In this document: piece after piece, positions 20,201 to 30,170 of the stretch
How the letters are laid out: each line of letters begins with the position of its first letter
Position numbering within the stretch: the first letter of the stretch is position 1
NCBI RefSeq assembly: GCF_028622115.1
Contig: NZ_CP097263.1
Location: 1,488,001-1,552,000, forward strand
DNA: 64,000 nt
From: Kutzneria chonburiensis
Lineage (GTDB): Bacteria; Actinomycetota; Actinomycetes; Mycobacteriales; Pseudonocardiaceae
Direction of reading: 5' to 3'
Program-made: the position numbers and the translations under genes
Notes under the pieces: model-generated
What the model was told of the DNA's origin: nothing
What the model saw: the letters and a program-made list of their open reading frames with translations, nothing else
Database searches by the model: none

Positions 20201-23200
20201 ACGTCGTCGATCGCCGCCGCCAGGGCATCCCGGTCGATGGGGCCGGTCAGCCGGAGCGTCATCGACACGTTGTAGGTCGAGCTCGGGCCTTCCATGCGGT
20301 GCAGGAACCACAGCCGCTTCTGTGCGAATGACAACGGAATCCGTTGCGGGCGCTCGGTCACGGCGGTCACCGCGGTGCGGGCCGGGGCCGCGACTTCGGT
20401 GCGGCGGGCCAGTTCGGTGACGGTCGGGGCCTCGAACAGGTTGCGGATCTCGAACTCGACGCCGAACACCGCCCGCAGCCGACTGATCAGGCGGGTGGCC
20501 AGCAGCGAGTGCCCGCCGAGGTCGAAGAAGTTGTCGTCGACGCCGACCGTGGACAGGCCGAGGACCTCGGCGAACAGGCCGCAGAGGATCTCCTCGCGTG
20601 GGGTGCGCGGTGCCTTGCCCGAGGAGGTGATGGTGTAGTCGGGGGCGGGCAGCGCGGCCCGGTCGAGCTTGCCGTTGCGGGTCAGCGGCAACGAGTTCAT
20701 CATCACGACCGCCGACGGCACCATGAAGTCCGGCAGCTCGTCGGCCAGGTACGACCGCAGCGCCTGGGTCAGCGCGCCGGCCGACCGCGAACGGCCGGGG
20801 TCGTTGGCGTACCGCGACGGGTCGAACTCGCCGCCGCGACCGACGAACACACCGGCCAGATCGACATCCTCCCGCACGTAGAGCACGTCCAGCTCGCCGT
20901 CGGAACCGGTGCCCGACCACGTGATCACGGCATTGCCCAGCACGTGGAAGTCCTCGGGATCGGGGACGTTCGCCTCGGTGAGCAGGCTGCGGGCGACCGC
21001 GACACCGGAACCCTGTTCCAGGGCACGCATCGCGGCGACCTCGCCGGCGATCCGTCCATTCGGGACACCGGTGATCCGCAGCGGGCCGTCGACCTTGATC
21101 TCGGCCAGCTCGGTGATGTCACGGCCCCAGCGCAGTGTGGGAACGTCCGAAACGGACAGTGCGGAGCCCTTGCGCAGCACGGCGTCGTAACGGTAGCGGC
21201 TGAGCTCGTTGTGGAACCGGCCCCGCTTCAACCGCACGTCCACCGACTCGAAGCCCGGGACGGCCTCGCCGATGCGGGCGAAGAACTGCGGATCGACGGT
21301 GAGTTCGTTCTCCAGCAACAGGTCCTGCTCCACCGCCCGGCGCAGCACCGATGCCGGCACGTCGTCGTCGGCCTTGGTGAGCTCGATGGCCGTGGAGAAA
21401 TGCCGCAGCAGCCGGTGGTTGCGGACGTCGCCGGCGAACACCACACCACCCTGCACCAGCAGGTCGGCGCAGTTGCGCAGGACGTCGAGGAGGTAGTCGA
21501 TGCCGGGGAAGTACTGCAACACCGAGTTGATGATGATCGTGTCGAAGTAGCCGGTCGGCAGCCCGTCGACCACGTTCGCCGGCTGGGCCCGCAGCCGCAC
21601 CCGGGAGGCGAAGTCGTGGCGGTCGACCTCGCCGCGCAGGGTCTCGATCACCACGGACGAGAAGTCGGTGCCCCAGTAGGAATCCACGTGCGGCGCGAGC
21701 TGGGACAGCAGCAGGCCGGAGCCGACGCCAATCTCCAGCACCCGCCGCGGCCGCAGTGACCGGATCCGCTCCACGGTCGCCGCCTGCCACTCCCGCATCT
21801 GCTCCAACGGGATGGGCTGCTCGTCGTAGCTGCTGTGCCAGCCGGCGAAGTTCTCGCCGAACCCGGAGCGGCCGGCGCTGTCGCTGTACAGGTTCTCGTA
21901 CAGCTTCTGCCACTCGTCCACGTGCTCGTCGGCGTGGTCCTCGTCGGTGGACGCCGGCACGGCGTAGGCGACCAGGCGCTTGTCGCCGGGCTGGTCCTCG
22001 CGCACGACCACGGCCGAGCGGGCGACCGCCGGGTGCGCCGACAGCACGGTCTCGACCTCGCCGAGCTCGATGCGGAAGCCACGGACCTTGACCTGGTCGT
22101 CGTCACGGCCGACGAACTCCACGGTCCCGTCGGCCCGCCATCGGGCCAGGTCGCCGGTCAGGTACATGCGGCCGTCGCCGAACGGGTCGGCCACGAAACG
22201 CTCGGCCGTCAGGCGCGGGGCGTCGAGGTAGCCGCGGGCCAGGCCGGTGCCGGCGATGCACAGCTCGCCGACCACGCCGATCGGCACTGGACGCAGACGT
22301 GCATCCAGGATGTACACCCGCATGTTGTCCAGCGGCCGGCCGATCGGGACGATCGTCGGCACGGCATCGGCGGACCGCATGATGTGGTGCGTGGCGAAGG
22401 TCGTGGTCTCGGTGGGGCCGTAGCCGTCGACGACGGTCAGACCGGGGCAGCGTTCCATCACGCGCCGCACCGAGGCCGCCGGCACGACGTCGCCGCCGGT
22501 CCAGACCTCGCGGACGTCGGCGAAACAGGTCGGGGCCTCGTCGGCCAGCAGCCGGAACAGGCCGGCGGTCAGCCACAGGCCGGTGATCCGGTGGTCGACG
22601 ATCACCCGCTCCAGGGCGGTGTGGTCGAGCTCGCCGGGCGGGGCGATCACCAGCTGCCCGCCGGACAGGAGCGGCACCCACAGCTCGTAGGTAGCGGCGT
22701 CGAACGCCAGCGTCGAGTGCAGCAGTACACGCTCGTGGGCCCCGCTGCGGAAGGCGCGTTCCCGGGCCAGGTCGACGACGTTGCGATGGGTCACGGCGAC
22801 GCCCTTGGGCGTGCCGGTCGACCCCGAGGTGTACATCAGGTAGGCCAGCTGGTCCGGGTGGATCCGCACGTCAGGCCGCTCGTTGCTGACAACATCTGTT
22901 GTCACGACGGCCGTGCACCCGGCCGGCAGCAGGGCGGCGCCGGCGGCGTCGACCAGGGCCAGCGTGGCCCCGCTCTCGCGGACGATCGCCTCCACGCGGG
23001 AGGCCGGGTAGCGCACGTCCAGCGGCAGATAGCTGCCGCCGGCCTTGAGCACGGCCAGAATGGCGACCACGGCGTCGACCGACCGCTCCTGGAGCACGAT
23101 TACCGGGGTCTCGGCGGTGACTTCCAGGGCCAGGCCGTTGGCCCGGCGGTCCAGCTCGGCGTAGCTGATCTCCACCTCGCCGGCGACCAGCGCGATTGCG

Positions 23201-26200
23201 TCGGGGGTGCGGTCGACCTGGGCGTGGAACAGCTCGACGATGGACGCGTCGGGGGCGTGTACAGCCGTGTTGTTCCAGGTGTTCAGTACGAGTGAACGCT
23301 CGGCATCGTCGAGCAGGTCCAGGTCGTCCAGGGCGATCGACGGGTTGTCCGCGACCTGGGACAGCAGGCGGACGAGGCGGTTGGCCAGGCGCTCGACGGT
23401 CTCGCGGTCGTACAGGTCGGTGGCGTACTCCAGGTCCACGCGCAGGCCGCCGGCCCGTTCAACCACACTGAAGTACAGGTCGAAGCGGGCGACGTCGGCC
23501 GCGGCATCGGCCAGCTCGGCGCGCAGGCCCGGGAAGTCCAGCGTCGCCGAGGCGTTGTTCTGGAACGCCAGCATGACCTGGAACAGCGGGTGGTGCGAGA
23601 GCGACCGCACCGGGTTGATCTGCTCCACCACGCGCTCGAACGGCACGTCCTGGTTGGCGTACGCGGCCAGGGCGTTGGTCCGTACGCGGCCGAGCAGGTC
23701 GGCGAAGGTGGGGTTGCCGCTGGTGTCGGCCCGCAGCACCAGCGTGTTGACGAAGAAGCCGACCAGGTCGTCCAGGGCCGAGTCGGTGCGGCCGGCGACG
23801 ACCGTGCCCAACGGCAGGTCGGTGCCCGCGCCGAGCCGCGTGAGCAGGGCGGCCAGGGCCGCGTGCACGACCATGAACAGCGTGCCGTTGGCCTCGCGGG
23901 CGAGGGCGCCCAGCCGCTCGCACAGCTCGGCGTCGATGCCGAACTCGACGATGTCGCCACGGTAGGAGGCGACGGTCGGCCGGGGGCGGTCGGTGGGCAG
24001 CGGCAGCAGCTCCGGGGCACCGTCCAAAGCGGACACCCAGTGGTCCAGCTGGGCGCGGATGGCGCTGGTGGGGTCGTCCTCGCTACCGAGCAGCTCCTGC
24101 TGCCACAGCGTGTAATCCGCGTACTGCACGGCCAGCGCCTCTTGGGTCCGTCCCGCGTAGCGGTCGGCGAGATCGGCGCACAGCGGCGCCTGCGACCAGC
24201 CGTCACTGGCGATGTGGTGCGCCAGCAGGAGAAGGGTGTAGTCCTGAGCCGAGGACTTGAACAGCGTCACCCGGAACGGCAGGTCGGTCGACAGCTCGAA
24301 CTCGTGCCGGACAGCGGCCTTCAGCGCCTCGTCCAGGTTCGCCGGCTCGACCACCTCGAAGGGGATGGGCGTGTGCACGATCTGCTGGTACGGCCGGCCG
24401 TCGGCCTCGGGGAAGATCGTGCGCAGCGACTCGTGCCGGTCGGCGACCTCGTTCACCGCCCGCCGCAACGCTTCCACGTCGACCTCGCCGGACAGCTTCA
24501 GCACCGTCGGCAGGTTGTACGTGGGGCTGGGGCCCTCCAGCCGGTGGAGGAACCAGAGCCGTTGCTGCGCATAGGAAAGCGGCACCCGATCCGGACGCTC
24601 ACGGCGCTCCAGCTGGGCCCGGGCCGCAGCTGCCTCATCGAGGCGACAAGCCAGCTGAGCCACCGTCGGGGCGTCGAACAGCATGGCGATCGGGACCTCG
24701 ACGCCGAGCTCGGTGCGCAGGCGGCTGATCAGCTTCGTGGCCAGCAGCGAGTGTCCGCCGGCCTCGAAGAAGCCGTCGTCGATCGACACCGTGTCCAGAC
24801 CGAGAACCTCGCTGAACAGCGCGCACAGCGTCACTTCACGCTCGGTCCGCGGGGCGCGGCCGGCGCTCACGAAACGCGGCGCGGGCAGAGCCTTGCGGTC
24901 GATCTTGCCGTTGGGCGTGAGCGGGAACTCGGCCAGCTCGACGAAGATCGCCGGGACCATGTACTCGGGCAGGGTCTTCGCGACATGTTCGCGCACACCG
25001 TCAGCCGCGCCAACGACGTAACCGACGAGACGCTCGTCGCGGACGACCACGACGGCCCGCTCCACCGCCGGATGCGACTCGGCGGCGGCCTGGATCTCGC
25101 CCAGCTCGATGCGGAACCCACGAAGCTTGACCTGCTCGTCCACTCGGCCGAGGTACTCCAGCTCGCCGTCCGCGTTCCATCGGGCCAGGTCACCGGTGCG
25201 GTACATACGGGTACCGGCGTCGCCGTGCGGATCGGCGACGAAACGCTGCGCGGTCAGCTCCGGCCGGCCGAAGTAGCCGCGGGCCACGCCGTCGCCGGCG
25301 ATGTACAGCTCGCCGATCTCACCCGCCGGCAGCTCGGCCAACGCGTCGCCGAGCACCCGGACTTCCTGGTTGCGCAGCGGCTTTCCGATGGTCACGGCGG
25401 CATCGGTCACGGGCGACGCCGTGGACCAGATGGTGGTCTCGGTCGGCCCGTAGAGGTTGACAACAGATGTTGTCAACGCCGCCATCTTCGCCGCCAGCAC
25501 ACCCGGCAGCGCCTCGCCGCCGACCAACATCCGCAGTCCACGCAGCCGTTCAGGGTGGCTGGACACCAGCGCCTGCCACAGCGACGGCGTCGCCTGCATG
25601 ACCGTCACGCCCTCGGCGGCGATCAGGGACGTCAGCGCCGCCGGGTCACGGACCTCGGCCTCGGTGGCGATCACAACCCGGCCGCCGTGCAGCAGCGGGA
25701 GGTACATCTCAAGCCCGGCGATGTCGAAGGCGATCGTGGTGACGGCCAGCAGCGTGTCGGCCGGGGTGAGCGGGGCGTGCTCGGCGACACCGTCGAGGAA
25801 GTTGACCAGGTTGGCGTGCGTGACCGCGACGCCCTTCGGTCGGCCGGTCGACCCGGACGTGTAGATGACGTATGCGATGTCGGAGTCCAGCTGAATGTCC
25901 TCAGAGGACAGACCGGCTGCGGCGGCCAGCTCGCCGCCGACCAGCTTCGTCACCGCGTGGGCGTCGTTGAGGACGTACTCGATCCGGTCGGCCGGATAGG
26001 TCGGATCCACCGGCAGATAGGCCGCACCCGTCTTCTGCACGGCCAACAGCGCGACCAGCAGCTCCACCGACCGCCGTTGCGCCACCGCCACGACCCGGCC
26101 CGGGCCCGCGCCACGGGTGATCAGCAGCCGGGCCAACCGGTTGGCCGCCGCGTTCAGCTCCGCGTAGCTGAGCCGCTCGGGACCGCAGACCACGGCGGTC

Positions 26201-26256
26201 GCGTCCGGCGTGCCGGCCGCCCGCGCTGCCACCAGCCGCGAGACCAGGTCTTCCAT
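17266..26256 (-). CDS. NRPS subunit 1: A-T-C-A(N-MT)-T-C-A-T (modules 1-3)
   Basis: 2996 residues; the ATG at 26256 has a GAGGAG upstream. It begins directly with an A domain, so this is the loading subunit and no fatty-acyl starter C domain is present. Domains: A1 (1-465; code read as D-I-L-Q-L-G-L-I-W-K, Gly), T1 (Ser 503), C2 (~560-1000), A2 (~1002-1864; D-A-Y-W-W-G-G-T-F-K, Val-like) interrupted at ~1447-1694 by a SAM methyltransferase domain ([12 protein letters not shown]) of the A8-A10 embedded N-methyltransferase type, T2 (Ser ~1917), C3 (~1974-2400), A3 (~2430-2890; D-L-T-K-V-G-E-V-G-K, Asn), T3 (Ser ~2942). Codes were aligned by eye to the GrsA positions, so A2 is less sure than A1 and A3. 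Palindromes at 22887 and 25456 lie inside it. Confidence 0.96.
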   Translation of the reverse strand: MEDLVSRLVAARAAGTPDATAVVCGPERLSYAELNAAANRLARLLITRGAGPGRVVAVAQRRSVELLVALLAVQKTGAAYLPVDPTYPADRIEYVLNDAHAVTKLVGGELAAAAGLSSEDIQLDSDIAYVIYTSGSTGRPKGVAVTHANLVNFLDGVAEHAPLTPADTLLAVTTIAFDIAGLEMYLPLLHGGRVVIATEAEVRDPAALTSLIAAEGVTVMQATPSLWQALVSSHPERLRGLRMLVGGEALPGVLAAKMAALTTSVVNLYGPTETTIWSTASPVTDAAVTIGKPLRNQEVRVLGDALAELPAGEIGELYIAGDGVARGYFGRPELTAQRFVADPHGDAGTRMYRTGDLARWNADGELEYLGRVDEQVKLRGFRIELGEIQAAAESHPAVERAVVVVRDERLVGYVVGAADGVREHVAKTLPEYMVPAIFVELAEFPLTPNGKIDRKALPAPRFVSAGRAPRTEREVTLCALFSEVLGLDTVSIDDGFFEAGGHSLLATKLISRLRTELGVEVPIAMLFDAPTVAQLACRLDEAAAARAQLERRERPDRVPLSYAQQRLWFLHRLEGPSPTYNLPTVLKLSGEVDVEALRRAVNEVADRHESLRTIFPEADGRPYQQIVHTPIPFEVVEPANLDEALKAAVRHEFELSTDLPFRVTLFKSSAQDYTLLLLAHHIASDGWSQAPLCADLADRYAGRTQEALAVQYADYTLWQQELLGSEDDPTSAIRAQLDHWVSALDGAPELLPLPTDRPRPTVASYRGDIVEFGIDAELCERLGALAREANGTLFMVVHAALAALLTRLGAGTDLPLGTVVAGRTDSALDDLVGFFVNTLVLRADTSGNPTFADLLGRVRTNALAAYANQDVPFERVVEQINPVRSLSHHPLFQVMLAFQNNASATLDFPGLRAELADAAADVARFDLYFSVVERAGGLRVDLEYATDLYDRETVERLANRLVRLLSQVADNPSIALDDLDLLDDAERSLVLNTWNNTAVHAPDASIVELFHAQVDRTPDAIALVAGEVEISYAELDRRANGLALEVTAETPVIVLQERSVDAVVAILAVLKAGGSYLPLDVRYPASRVEAIVRESGATLALVDAAGAALLPAGCTAVVTTDVVSNERPDVRIHPDQLAYLMYTSGSTGTPKGVAVTHRNVVDLARERAFRSGAHERVLLHSTLAFDAATYELWVPLLSGGQLVIAPPGELDHTALERVIVDHRITGLWLTAGLFRLLADEAPTCFADVREVWTGGDVVPAASVRRVMERCPGLTVVDGYGPTETTTFATHHIMRSADAVPTIVPIGRPLDNMRVYILDARLRPVPIGVVGELCIAGTGLARGYLDAPRLTAERFVADPFGDGRMYLTGDLARWRADGTVEFVGRDDDQVKVRGFRIELGEVETVLSAHPAVARSAVVVREDQPGDKRLVAYAVPASTDEDHADEHVDEWQKLYENLYSDSAGRSGFGENFAGWHSSYDEQPIPLEQMREWQAATVERIRSLRPRRVLEIGVGSGLLLSQLAPHVDSYWGTDFSSVVIETLRGEVDRHDFASRVRLRAQPANVVDGLPTGYFDTIIINSVLQYFPGIDYLLDVLRNCADLLVQGGVVFAGDVRNHRLLRHFSTAIELTKADDDVPASVLRRAVEQDLLLENELTVDPQFFARIGEAVPGFESVDVRLKRGRFHNELSRYRYDAVLRKGSALSVSDVPTLRWGRDITELAEIKVDGPLRITGVPNGRIAGEVAAMRALEQGSGVAVARSLLTEANVPDPEDFHVLGNAVITWSGTGSDGELDVLYVREDVDLAGVFVGRGGEFDPSRYANDPGRSRSAGALTQALRSYLADELPDFMVPSAVVMMNSLPLTRNGKLDRAALPAPDYTITSSGKAPRTPREEILCGLFAEVLGLSTVGVDDNFFDLGGHSLLATRLISRLRAVFGVEFEIRNLFEAPTVTELARRTEVAAPARTAVTAVTERPQRIPLSFAQKRLWFLHRMEGPSSTYNVSMTLRLTGPIDRDALAAAIDDVLWRHESLRTAFAETDGEPHQVVLPQTTPMHVVETSDIDEVVVAEAKYGFDLAAGAPVRITLFAASPTEHVLLMLMHHIVSDGWSWAPLCRDLETAYTARLSGNPPAFEPLPVQYPDFALWQQDVLGSERDGNSLVTRQLEHWKEQLKGLPELVTVPADRPRPAVATYRGDLLPFTVDAKIHQAMVKLAHDTDTTVFMVVEAAMAVLLTALGGGEDIPIGTAVAGRTDAALDDLVGFFVNTLVMRNDTSGDPSFTELLRRVRETSLAAYANQEVPFERLVELVNPTRSLSHAPLYQVMLTYQNNSDATLSLPGVQVEIGEANTGISKFDLSFNIREVPSLTGLPAGLEGEVEFATDLMDPSTAASVARRLVRVLEAVVADPTRPIGSLDLLESAERRRVIEEWNDFGRDVPSATLVESFERQVAATPSAKAVVFGDSALTYSELNARANQLASMLREQGVGPEKFVAVKMPRSTDLVVALLGILKAGGAYLPLDPSYPADRLEFMVSDVSPVLTLTSLPALEGPIENPVSPLLPGNAAFVIFTSGSTGRPKGVVVQHDSLNQYLSWTRSAYPGVGGRSLVHSPVSFDLTVTGLFSTLTSGGCVTIVDLDRSADAGQVAQQPTFVKATPSHLPLLLNLPDAFSPTEQLVLGGESLMGEVLDQWRARFPSTTVVNEYGPTETTVGCTEYRIEPGDEVRAGVVTIGKPIWNTRMYVLDKALRPVPPGVQGELYIAGDLVTRGYHNRRGLTATKFVADPFGPPGSRMYRSGDLGRWRTDGNLEFIARVDDQVKVRGFRIELGEIEGCIGTHPDVRHAAVIVREDQPGDKRLVAYVVGDADLDVLRKHVADALPEYMVPAAFVRLDVLPLTANRKLDRKSLPAPDYAVQASSREPRDDRERTVCALFADVLGLPSVGVEDNFFDLGGHSLLATRLISRIRADLGAELSLRALFDQPTPEAVAARLTKPAKARPALRPRTQEAL
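22887..22904. repeat. Intragenic palindrome, GACAACA-N2-TGTTGTC family, copy 5
   Basis: 8-base arms (tgacaaca / tgttgtca), centre TC, in the module 2 adenylation domain, encoding TTDVV. Confidence 0.6.
25456..25477. repeat. Intragenic palindrome, GACAACA-N2-TGTTGTC family, copy 6
   Basis: 10-base arms (gttgacaaca / tgttgtcaac), centre GA, in the module 1 adenylation domain just before LYGPTE, encoding TTSVV. Confidence 0.6.
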
Positions 26257-26329
26257 GCCGATCGACTCCTCAGGTGTGCGAAAGAACGGGTTTCGGTGTG
26301 ACGCTGAGCGGGACTCGCGGGGGTGGGGG

Positions 26330-27091
26330 TTAGGTGCGGTTGCGGTAGCGCAGCACGGCCAAGGGGGCGAACACGGCCATCAGGCCGACGCTCCACGCGA
26401 TCGCGCCCAGCGCGGAGCCGGCGACCGGGCCGCCGACCAGCAGGCCGCGGCAGGCGTCGGTGACCAGGGTGGTCGGGTTGACCGCGACGAACGCCTGCAA
26501 CCAACCGGGCATGGTGTCCGGCGGGGCGAAGATGGAGCTGCCGAACTGGAGCGGGATCATCCACAGGAAGCCGACCGTGGACACCACCTGGGCGTTCTTC
26601 ACGCTCAGCCCGACAAAAGCCGACACCCAGCACAGCGCGGTGCCGTACAGCAGGAGCAGGGCGAACGCGCCGAGCACGGCGACCGGATTCGTGTGCACGC
26701 GGAAGCCGACGACGAAAGCGAAGGCCAGCATGACCAGTTGTCCCAACAACAATCGGCAGACGTCCGAGCCGATGCGACCGGCCAGCACGGCGGCGCGGGA
26801 GATGGGCAGCGACCGGAAGCGGTCCATCACGCCCTGGCCGAAGTCGGTGTTCAGGCCGATACCCGTGACCGTGGAGGCGAAAGACGCGGTCTGCACCATG
26901 ATCCCGGGCAGCAGGTACTCCCGGTAGTCCAGGTGGTCGCCGCCGATCGCGCCGCCGAGCACGTACAGGAACACCAGGGTGAACACGATGGGCATCACCG
27001 TGGCATCCAGCAGCTGCTCGGGATCGTTGCGGATGTGCACCAGGTTGCGCCGGCAGATGGCCAGCGAGTGCCGCAGGGTGGACGCCGTCAT
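26330..27091 (-). CDS. ABC-2 type exporter permease (DrrB family)
   Basis: 253 residues. The ATG at 27091 overlaps the stop of the ATPase gene (ATGA), which decides this start over longer in-frame extensions. It has about six membrane segments and the ABC2_membrane signature region GQGVMDRFRSLPISRAAVLAGR, which matches DrrB-type daunorubicin-resistance permeases. With the adjacent ATPase it should export the finished peptide across the cytoplasmic membrane and so give self-resistance. It ends 73 bases before the first NRPS gene on the same strand, so export and synthesis are probably cotranscribed. Confidence 0.93.
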   Translation of the reverse strand: MTASTLRHSLAICRRNLVHIRNDPEQLLDATVMPIVFTLVFLYVLGGAIGGDHLDYREYLLPGIMVQTASFASTVTGIGLNTDFGQGVMDRFRSLPISRAAVLAGRIGSDVCRLLLGQLVMLAFAFVVGFRVHTNPVAVLGAFALLLLYGTALCWVSAFVGLSVKNAQVVSTVGFLWMIPLQFGSSIFAPPDTMPGWLQAFVAVNPTTLVTDACRGLLVGGPVAGSALGAIAWSVGLMAVFAPLAVLRYRNRT

Positions 27092-28023
27092 GCCGACCTC
27101 TTCGTGAACGTCAGGAAGACCTCGTCCAGGCTGGGCAGCCTGGTCTCGATCTCGGCGATGGTCAGGCCGAGCCCGCCGATCACACGCAGCGCGGCGGTCA
27201 GCCACTGCTCGTCGGCCATGGGCAGGGACAGCCGGCCGGCCGGCTCATCCGTGACCGCCGCGCCCAAACCCGCGTCGGCCAAGGCTTTTGCCGCGTCCGT
27301 GACCTCGTCGGGCCGCTCCATCCGCACGTGCAGCACGCGGCCGCCGACGCGGGCCCGCAGCTGGTCGGGCGTGCCGCCGGTGACCACGCGGCCGTGGTCG
27401 ATCACCACCACCCGGTCGGCCAGCGCCTCGGCTTCCTCCATGTACTGCGTGGTCAGCAGCACGGTCGAGCCACCGGCCACAAAGGACCGAACCTCGTCCC
27501 ACAAGTCGTTGCGGCTGCGGGGGTCCAGCCCGGTCGTCGGCTCATCCAGGAACAACACCTTGGGATTGCCGACCAGACTCGCGGCCAGATCGAGCCGTCG
27601 GCGCATGCCGCCGGAGTAGCCCCGCGCCGGCCGGGACGCGGCGGCGGTCAGGGCGAAGCGTTCCAACAGCTCGTCCGCGCGGGCCTTCGCCCTGCGTGCG
27701 GACAGATCCAGCAGCCGGCCGATCAGGTACAGGTTCTCGCGGCCGGAGATGTTCTCGTCCACCGAGGCGTACTGCCCGGTCAGGCCGATCAGCCGGCGCA
27801 CCTCGTTGGCCTGCGCCACCACGTCGTAACCGCCGACGAAGGCCCGTCCGGCATCGGGCCGCACCAGCGTCGCCAGCGTGCGGACCGTGGTCGTCTTGCC
27901 GGCGCCGTTGGGGCCGAGCAGGCCCAGCACGGTGCCCGCTTCGACCTCCAGGTCGACGCCGTCCAGCGCCCTGGTGTCGCCGAAGCGCTTGGCCAGGCCC
28001 TCGACGCGGATGGCAGCTGTCAT
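27088..28023 (-). CDS. ABC exporter ATPase (DrrA family)
   Basis: 311 residues. Walker A GPNGAGKTT near residue 38, signature SGGMRRRLDLA, Walker B VLFLDEPTTGLDP, and the DrrA-type C-terminal extension (about residues 230-311) ending in LDEVFLTFT. It powers the DrrB-like permease encoded immediately downstream. It is the first gene of the long minus-strand NRPS operon. The ATG lies only 8 bases after a putative -10 hexamer TAGCGT, and no ribosome-binding site is visible, so the message is probably leaderless. Confidence 0.95.
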   Translation of the reverse strand: MTAAIRVEGLAKRFGDTRALDGVDLEVEAGTVLGLLGPNGAGKTTTVRTLATLVRPDAGRAFVGGYDVVAQANEVRRLIGLTGQYASVDENISGRENLYLIGRLLDLSARRAKARADELLERFALTAAASRPARGYSGGMRRRLDLAASLVGNPKVLFLDEPTTGLDPRSRNDLWDEVRSFVAGGSTVLLTTQYMEEAEALADRVVVIDHGRVVTGGTPDQLRARVGGRVLHVRMERPDEVTDAAKALADAGLGAAVTDEPAGRLSLPMADEQWLTAALRVIGGLGLTIAEIETRLPSLDEVFLTFTKRSA

Positions 28024-28031
28024 AACACGGG

Positions 28032-28055
28032 ACGCTAGAGAATCGCCTTATCGGC
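28032..28055 (-). promoter_or_regulatory. Promoter and conserved activator-like element of the exporter-NRPS operon
   Basis: On the plus strand ACGCTAG (28032-28038) is followed after 6 bases by GCCTTATCGGC (28045-28055). Read in the direction of transcription this is GCCGATAAGGC, six bases, then CTAGCGT, whose TAGCGT fits an actinomycete -10 box 8 bases before the drrA-like ATG. The same arrangement precedes the Dap/A-T operon at 35242-35265. The GCC element sits where a LysR-type activator would contact RNA polymerase. An inverted TATC-N5-GATA lies at 28049-28062. Confidence 0.6.
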
Positions 28056-28173
28056 CAGATATCGACGCGGCGATGTCCGTCCACAGGGGAGTCACGGCGA
28101 AATGCCGGCGATAACGGAACAAAGCCGCCGCTGCCTACCGTCGCGGGCGTATCCGAGTGGAGGTAGGACAGCT

Positions 28174-29157
28174 ATGACGGTGGTCACCGAAACCACAGCG
28201 GGTTCCGCGCCGGTCACGTTGGCCACGGCCGACGCCGAGGCCGTCGACCAGCTGGCCCGTGCTCTCAGTGCCGTGGAGAACGATCTCGTCGACGCCCCGG
28301 AGTGGGTGGACGACGCGCGCCGGGCCTGGGACGAGGCCCCGGTCGGCCTGCGCCGGCCGCTGCGCCGGTTCCGCCGTGACTCCGGGCCGCAGGGCTCGAT
28401 GCTGTTGCGCAACCTGCCGGTGAACGAACACGGTCTGCCCGACACACCAACGGTGAACGGCTCCGTGCAGCGCACTGTCGCGGTGCCGGCCGCGGTGCTG
28501 ATGATGATCGCGACCGGGCTCGGCGACCCGGCCGCCTTCCTGCCGGAGAAGACCGGCGCGCTGGTGCAGGACGTGGTTCCGGTGCCGGGCAAGGAGGAGT
28601 TCCAGGGCAACGCCGGCTCGGTGCTGCTGGAATGGCACACCGAGAACGCGTTCCACCCCAACCGTCCCGACTACGTGATGCTGCTGTGCCTGCGGCAGGA
28701 CCACGAAGGCGTCGCCGGCCTGCGTACCTCGTGCGCCCGCACGGTGCTGCCGATGCTGACCGACCAGGCGCGGGAAGCCTTGTTCAGCCGGGAATTCGTC
28801 ACGCAGGCGCCGCCGTCGTTCGGTCTCGGCAGTGACGGGGCCGTTGAGCACGCGGTGCTGTTCGGTGCCGAGGAGGACCCGAACCTCCAGGTCGACCTGG
28901 CCGCCACCACGCCGCAGACGCCGCGTGCCGCCGCGGCGTTGGAGGAGCTGCGGGACCGGTTCAACGACGCGTCGCAGACGTTGCGGCTGCGTCCCGGTGA
29001 TCTGGCCATTGTGGACAATCGCGTGACCGTGCACGGCCGCACCGGTTTCACGCCCCGCTACGACGGCAAGGACCGCTGGCTCCAGCGCACGTTCGTGATG
29101 AACGACCTGCGGCGCAGTCGGTTCCAGCGGCCCGGCGACGGTTACGTGCTGGTCTGA
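28174..29157 (+). CDS. Fe(II)/2-oxoglutarate dioxygenase, clavaminate synthase / AsnO-VioC-like
   Basis: 327 residues; the ATG at 28174 is preceded by GGAGG at 28159-28163, preferred over the in-frame start at 28102. The iron-binding triad is visible as HTE in EWHTENAFHPNRPDY (about residue 158) and the distal His in VTVHGRTGF (about 287), with the 2-oxoglutarate-binding Arg in RWLQRTF. The WHTExAFHPxRxDY pattern is that of amino-acid beta-hydroxylases such as AsnO (Asn) and VioC (Arg). Since the assembly line is predicted to use Asn (module 3) and an Arg-like residue (module 8), 3-hydroxylation of one of them is a reasonable inference. It is transcribed divergently from the exporter-NRPS operon. 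Confidence 0.88.
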   Translation: MTVVTETTAGSAPVTLATADAEAVDQLARALSAVENDLVDAPEWVDDARRAWDEAPVGLRRPLRRFRRDSGPQGSMLLRNLPVNEHGLPDTPTVNGSVQRTVAVPAAVLMMIATGLGDPAAFLPEKTGALVQDVVPVPGKEEFQGNAGSVLLEWHTENAFHPNRPDYVMLLCLRQDHEGVAGLRTSCARTVLPMLTDQAREALFSREFVTQAPPSFGLGSDGAVEHAVLFGAEEDPNLQVDLAATTPQTPRAAAALEELRDRFNDASQTLRLRPGDLAIVDNRVTVHGRTGFTPRYDGKDRWLQRTFVMNDLRRSRFQRPGDGYVLV

Positions 29158-30161
29158 GCCTTGGTGAGGGGTCGGCGTGACCGCCGCTCGTGCAGCGCGA
29201 TCACGGCGAGGGCGAACAGGCCGACCCCCACCCCGGTCAGCCCGGCGAACTCCTGTTCGACCAGGTCGAAAACCTCGGTGAACAACACCGTGACCAGTGC
29301 GGCGTACCGACTCCAGCGCAGCATGGCACTGCGGTCGTCGGACCATTGCAGGACAAGTGCCACGATGGCCAGTACTCCGGCGATGGCCGCGCTGATCAGC
29401 TGCCCGAAGCCGGCGATCAGTTCGGCGCCGTGCGGATCGGTCAGCAGCACCAGCAGCGAGCCGACGATGCCGGCCGCAGCCTGGCCGATCAGCAGGATAT
29501 TGGTCAGCCACACCAGAACCCAGCTCTGCGGCAGGTAGGACGGCAGGCGGTTGCGGACCGTCTGCACGAAGTGTGGCGTGGCCCGGCCTGGCGGGCACAG
29601 AGCGACCACAGTGGACAGCGCGGCCGTCATCTCGGCGTTCGCGCCGCCTTTCGCCGCGCGCATGAGCAACCGGTTGGCGACCGCGCGCTGTGCCTTGGGC
29701 AGCCCGGCGACCACGCCTTCGGCCGCGATCGCCGCCGCGTTGGCCAGCTGCTCGGCCGGGCCGCGCGGCCGCCGGTCGTGCACGAGCCGGCCGGCCAGCA
29801 CGATCACCACGAAGACGACGTACATGATCGCCACGGCCGGCCGGTAGAAATAGTTGTTGTCGGCCGTGACGAACTTGCCGACCTCGTCGATGAACAGCCC
29901 GAAGCCGACGCCGCCCAGCACCGCGGCCAGCGGCTTGGTGACCGGCCCGAGGTAGGACAGCACCAGCAGCTGCGACAGGAGCAGCAGCAGCCCGCCCCAC
30001 AGCATGTGCGCGATGTGCAGGCCGCCGCTGCCGATCTTCGGATAGCCGGTGGCGCCGAGGAACGAGCGCGTGATCAGGATGGTCGCGACCGCGCAGACCA
30101 CGAAGGCTTCCAGGTGTTGCCAAGCATTGCGGTCACGCACCAGCGCCGGTCCAACAGCCAT
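29142..30161 (-). CDS. Polytopic membrane protein of unknown function
   Basis: 339 residues with roughly seven membrane segments: four in the first half (to about residue 125), a cytoplasmic linker of about 70 residues rich in Ala, Glu and Arg (GPAEQLANAAAIAAEG), then further segments. It starts 9 bases after the SbnA-like gene on the same strand, so it is probably the last gene of the Dap operon. Its 3' end overlaps the 3' end of the convergent dioxygenase gene by 16 bases. I do not recognise a transporter signature. A role in export or self-protection would be guesswork. Confidence 0.75.
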   Translation of the reverse strand: MAVGPALVRDRNAWQHLEAFVVCAVATILITRSFLGATGYPKIGSGGLHIAHMLWGGLLLLLSQLLVLSYLGPVTKPLAAVLGGVGFGLFIDEVGKFVTADNNYFYRPAVAIMYVVFVVIVLAGRLVHDRRPRGPAEQLANAAAIAAEGVVAGLPKAQRAVANRLLMRAAKGGANAEMTAALSTVVALCPPGRATPHFVQTVRNRLPSYLPQSWVLVWLTNILLIGQAAAGIVGSLLVLLTDPHGAELIAGFGQLISAAIAGVLAIVALVLQWSDDRSAMLRWSRYAALVTVLFTEVFDLVEQEFAGLTGVGVGLFALAVIALHERRSRRPLTKAQTST

Positions 30162-30170
30162 TGGCCGAAC

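Noticed and set aside
1753-26256. CRISPR-like regularity from the recurring palindromes
   Set aside because: The copies are single, widely spaced words inside coding frames, without repeat-spacer structure or cas genes.
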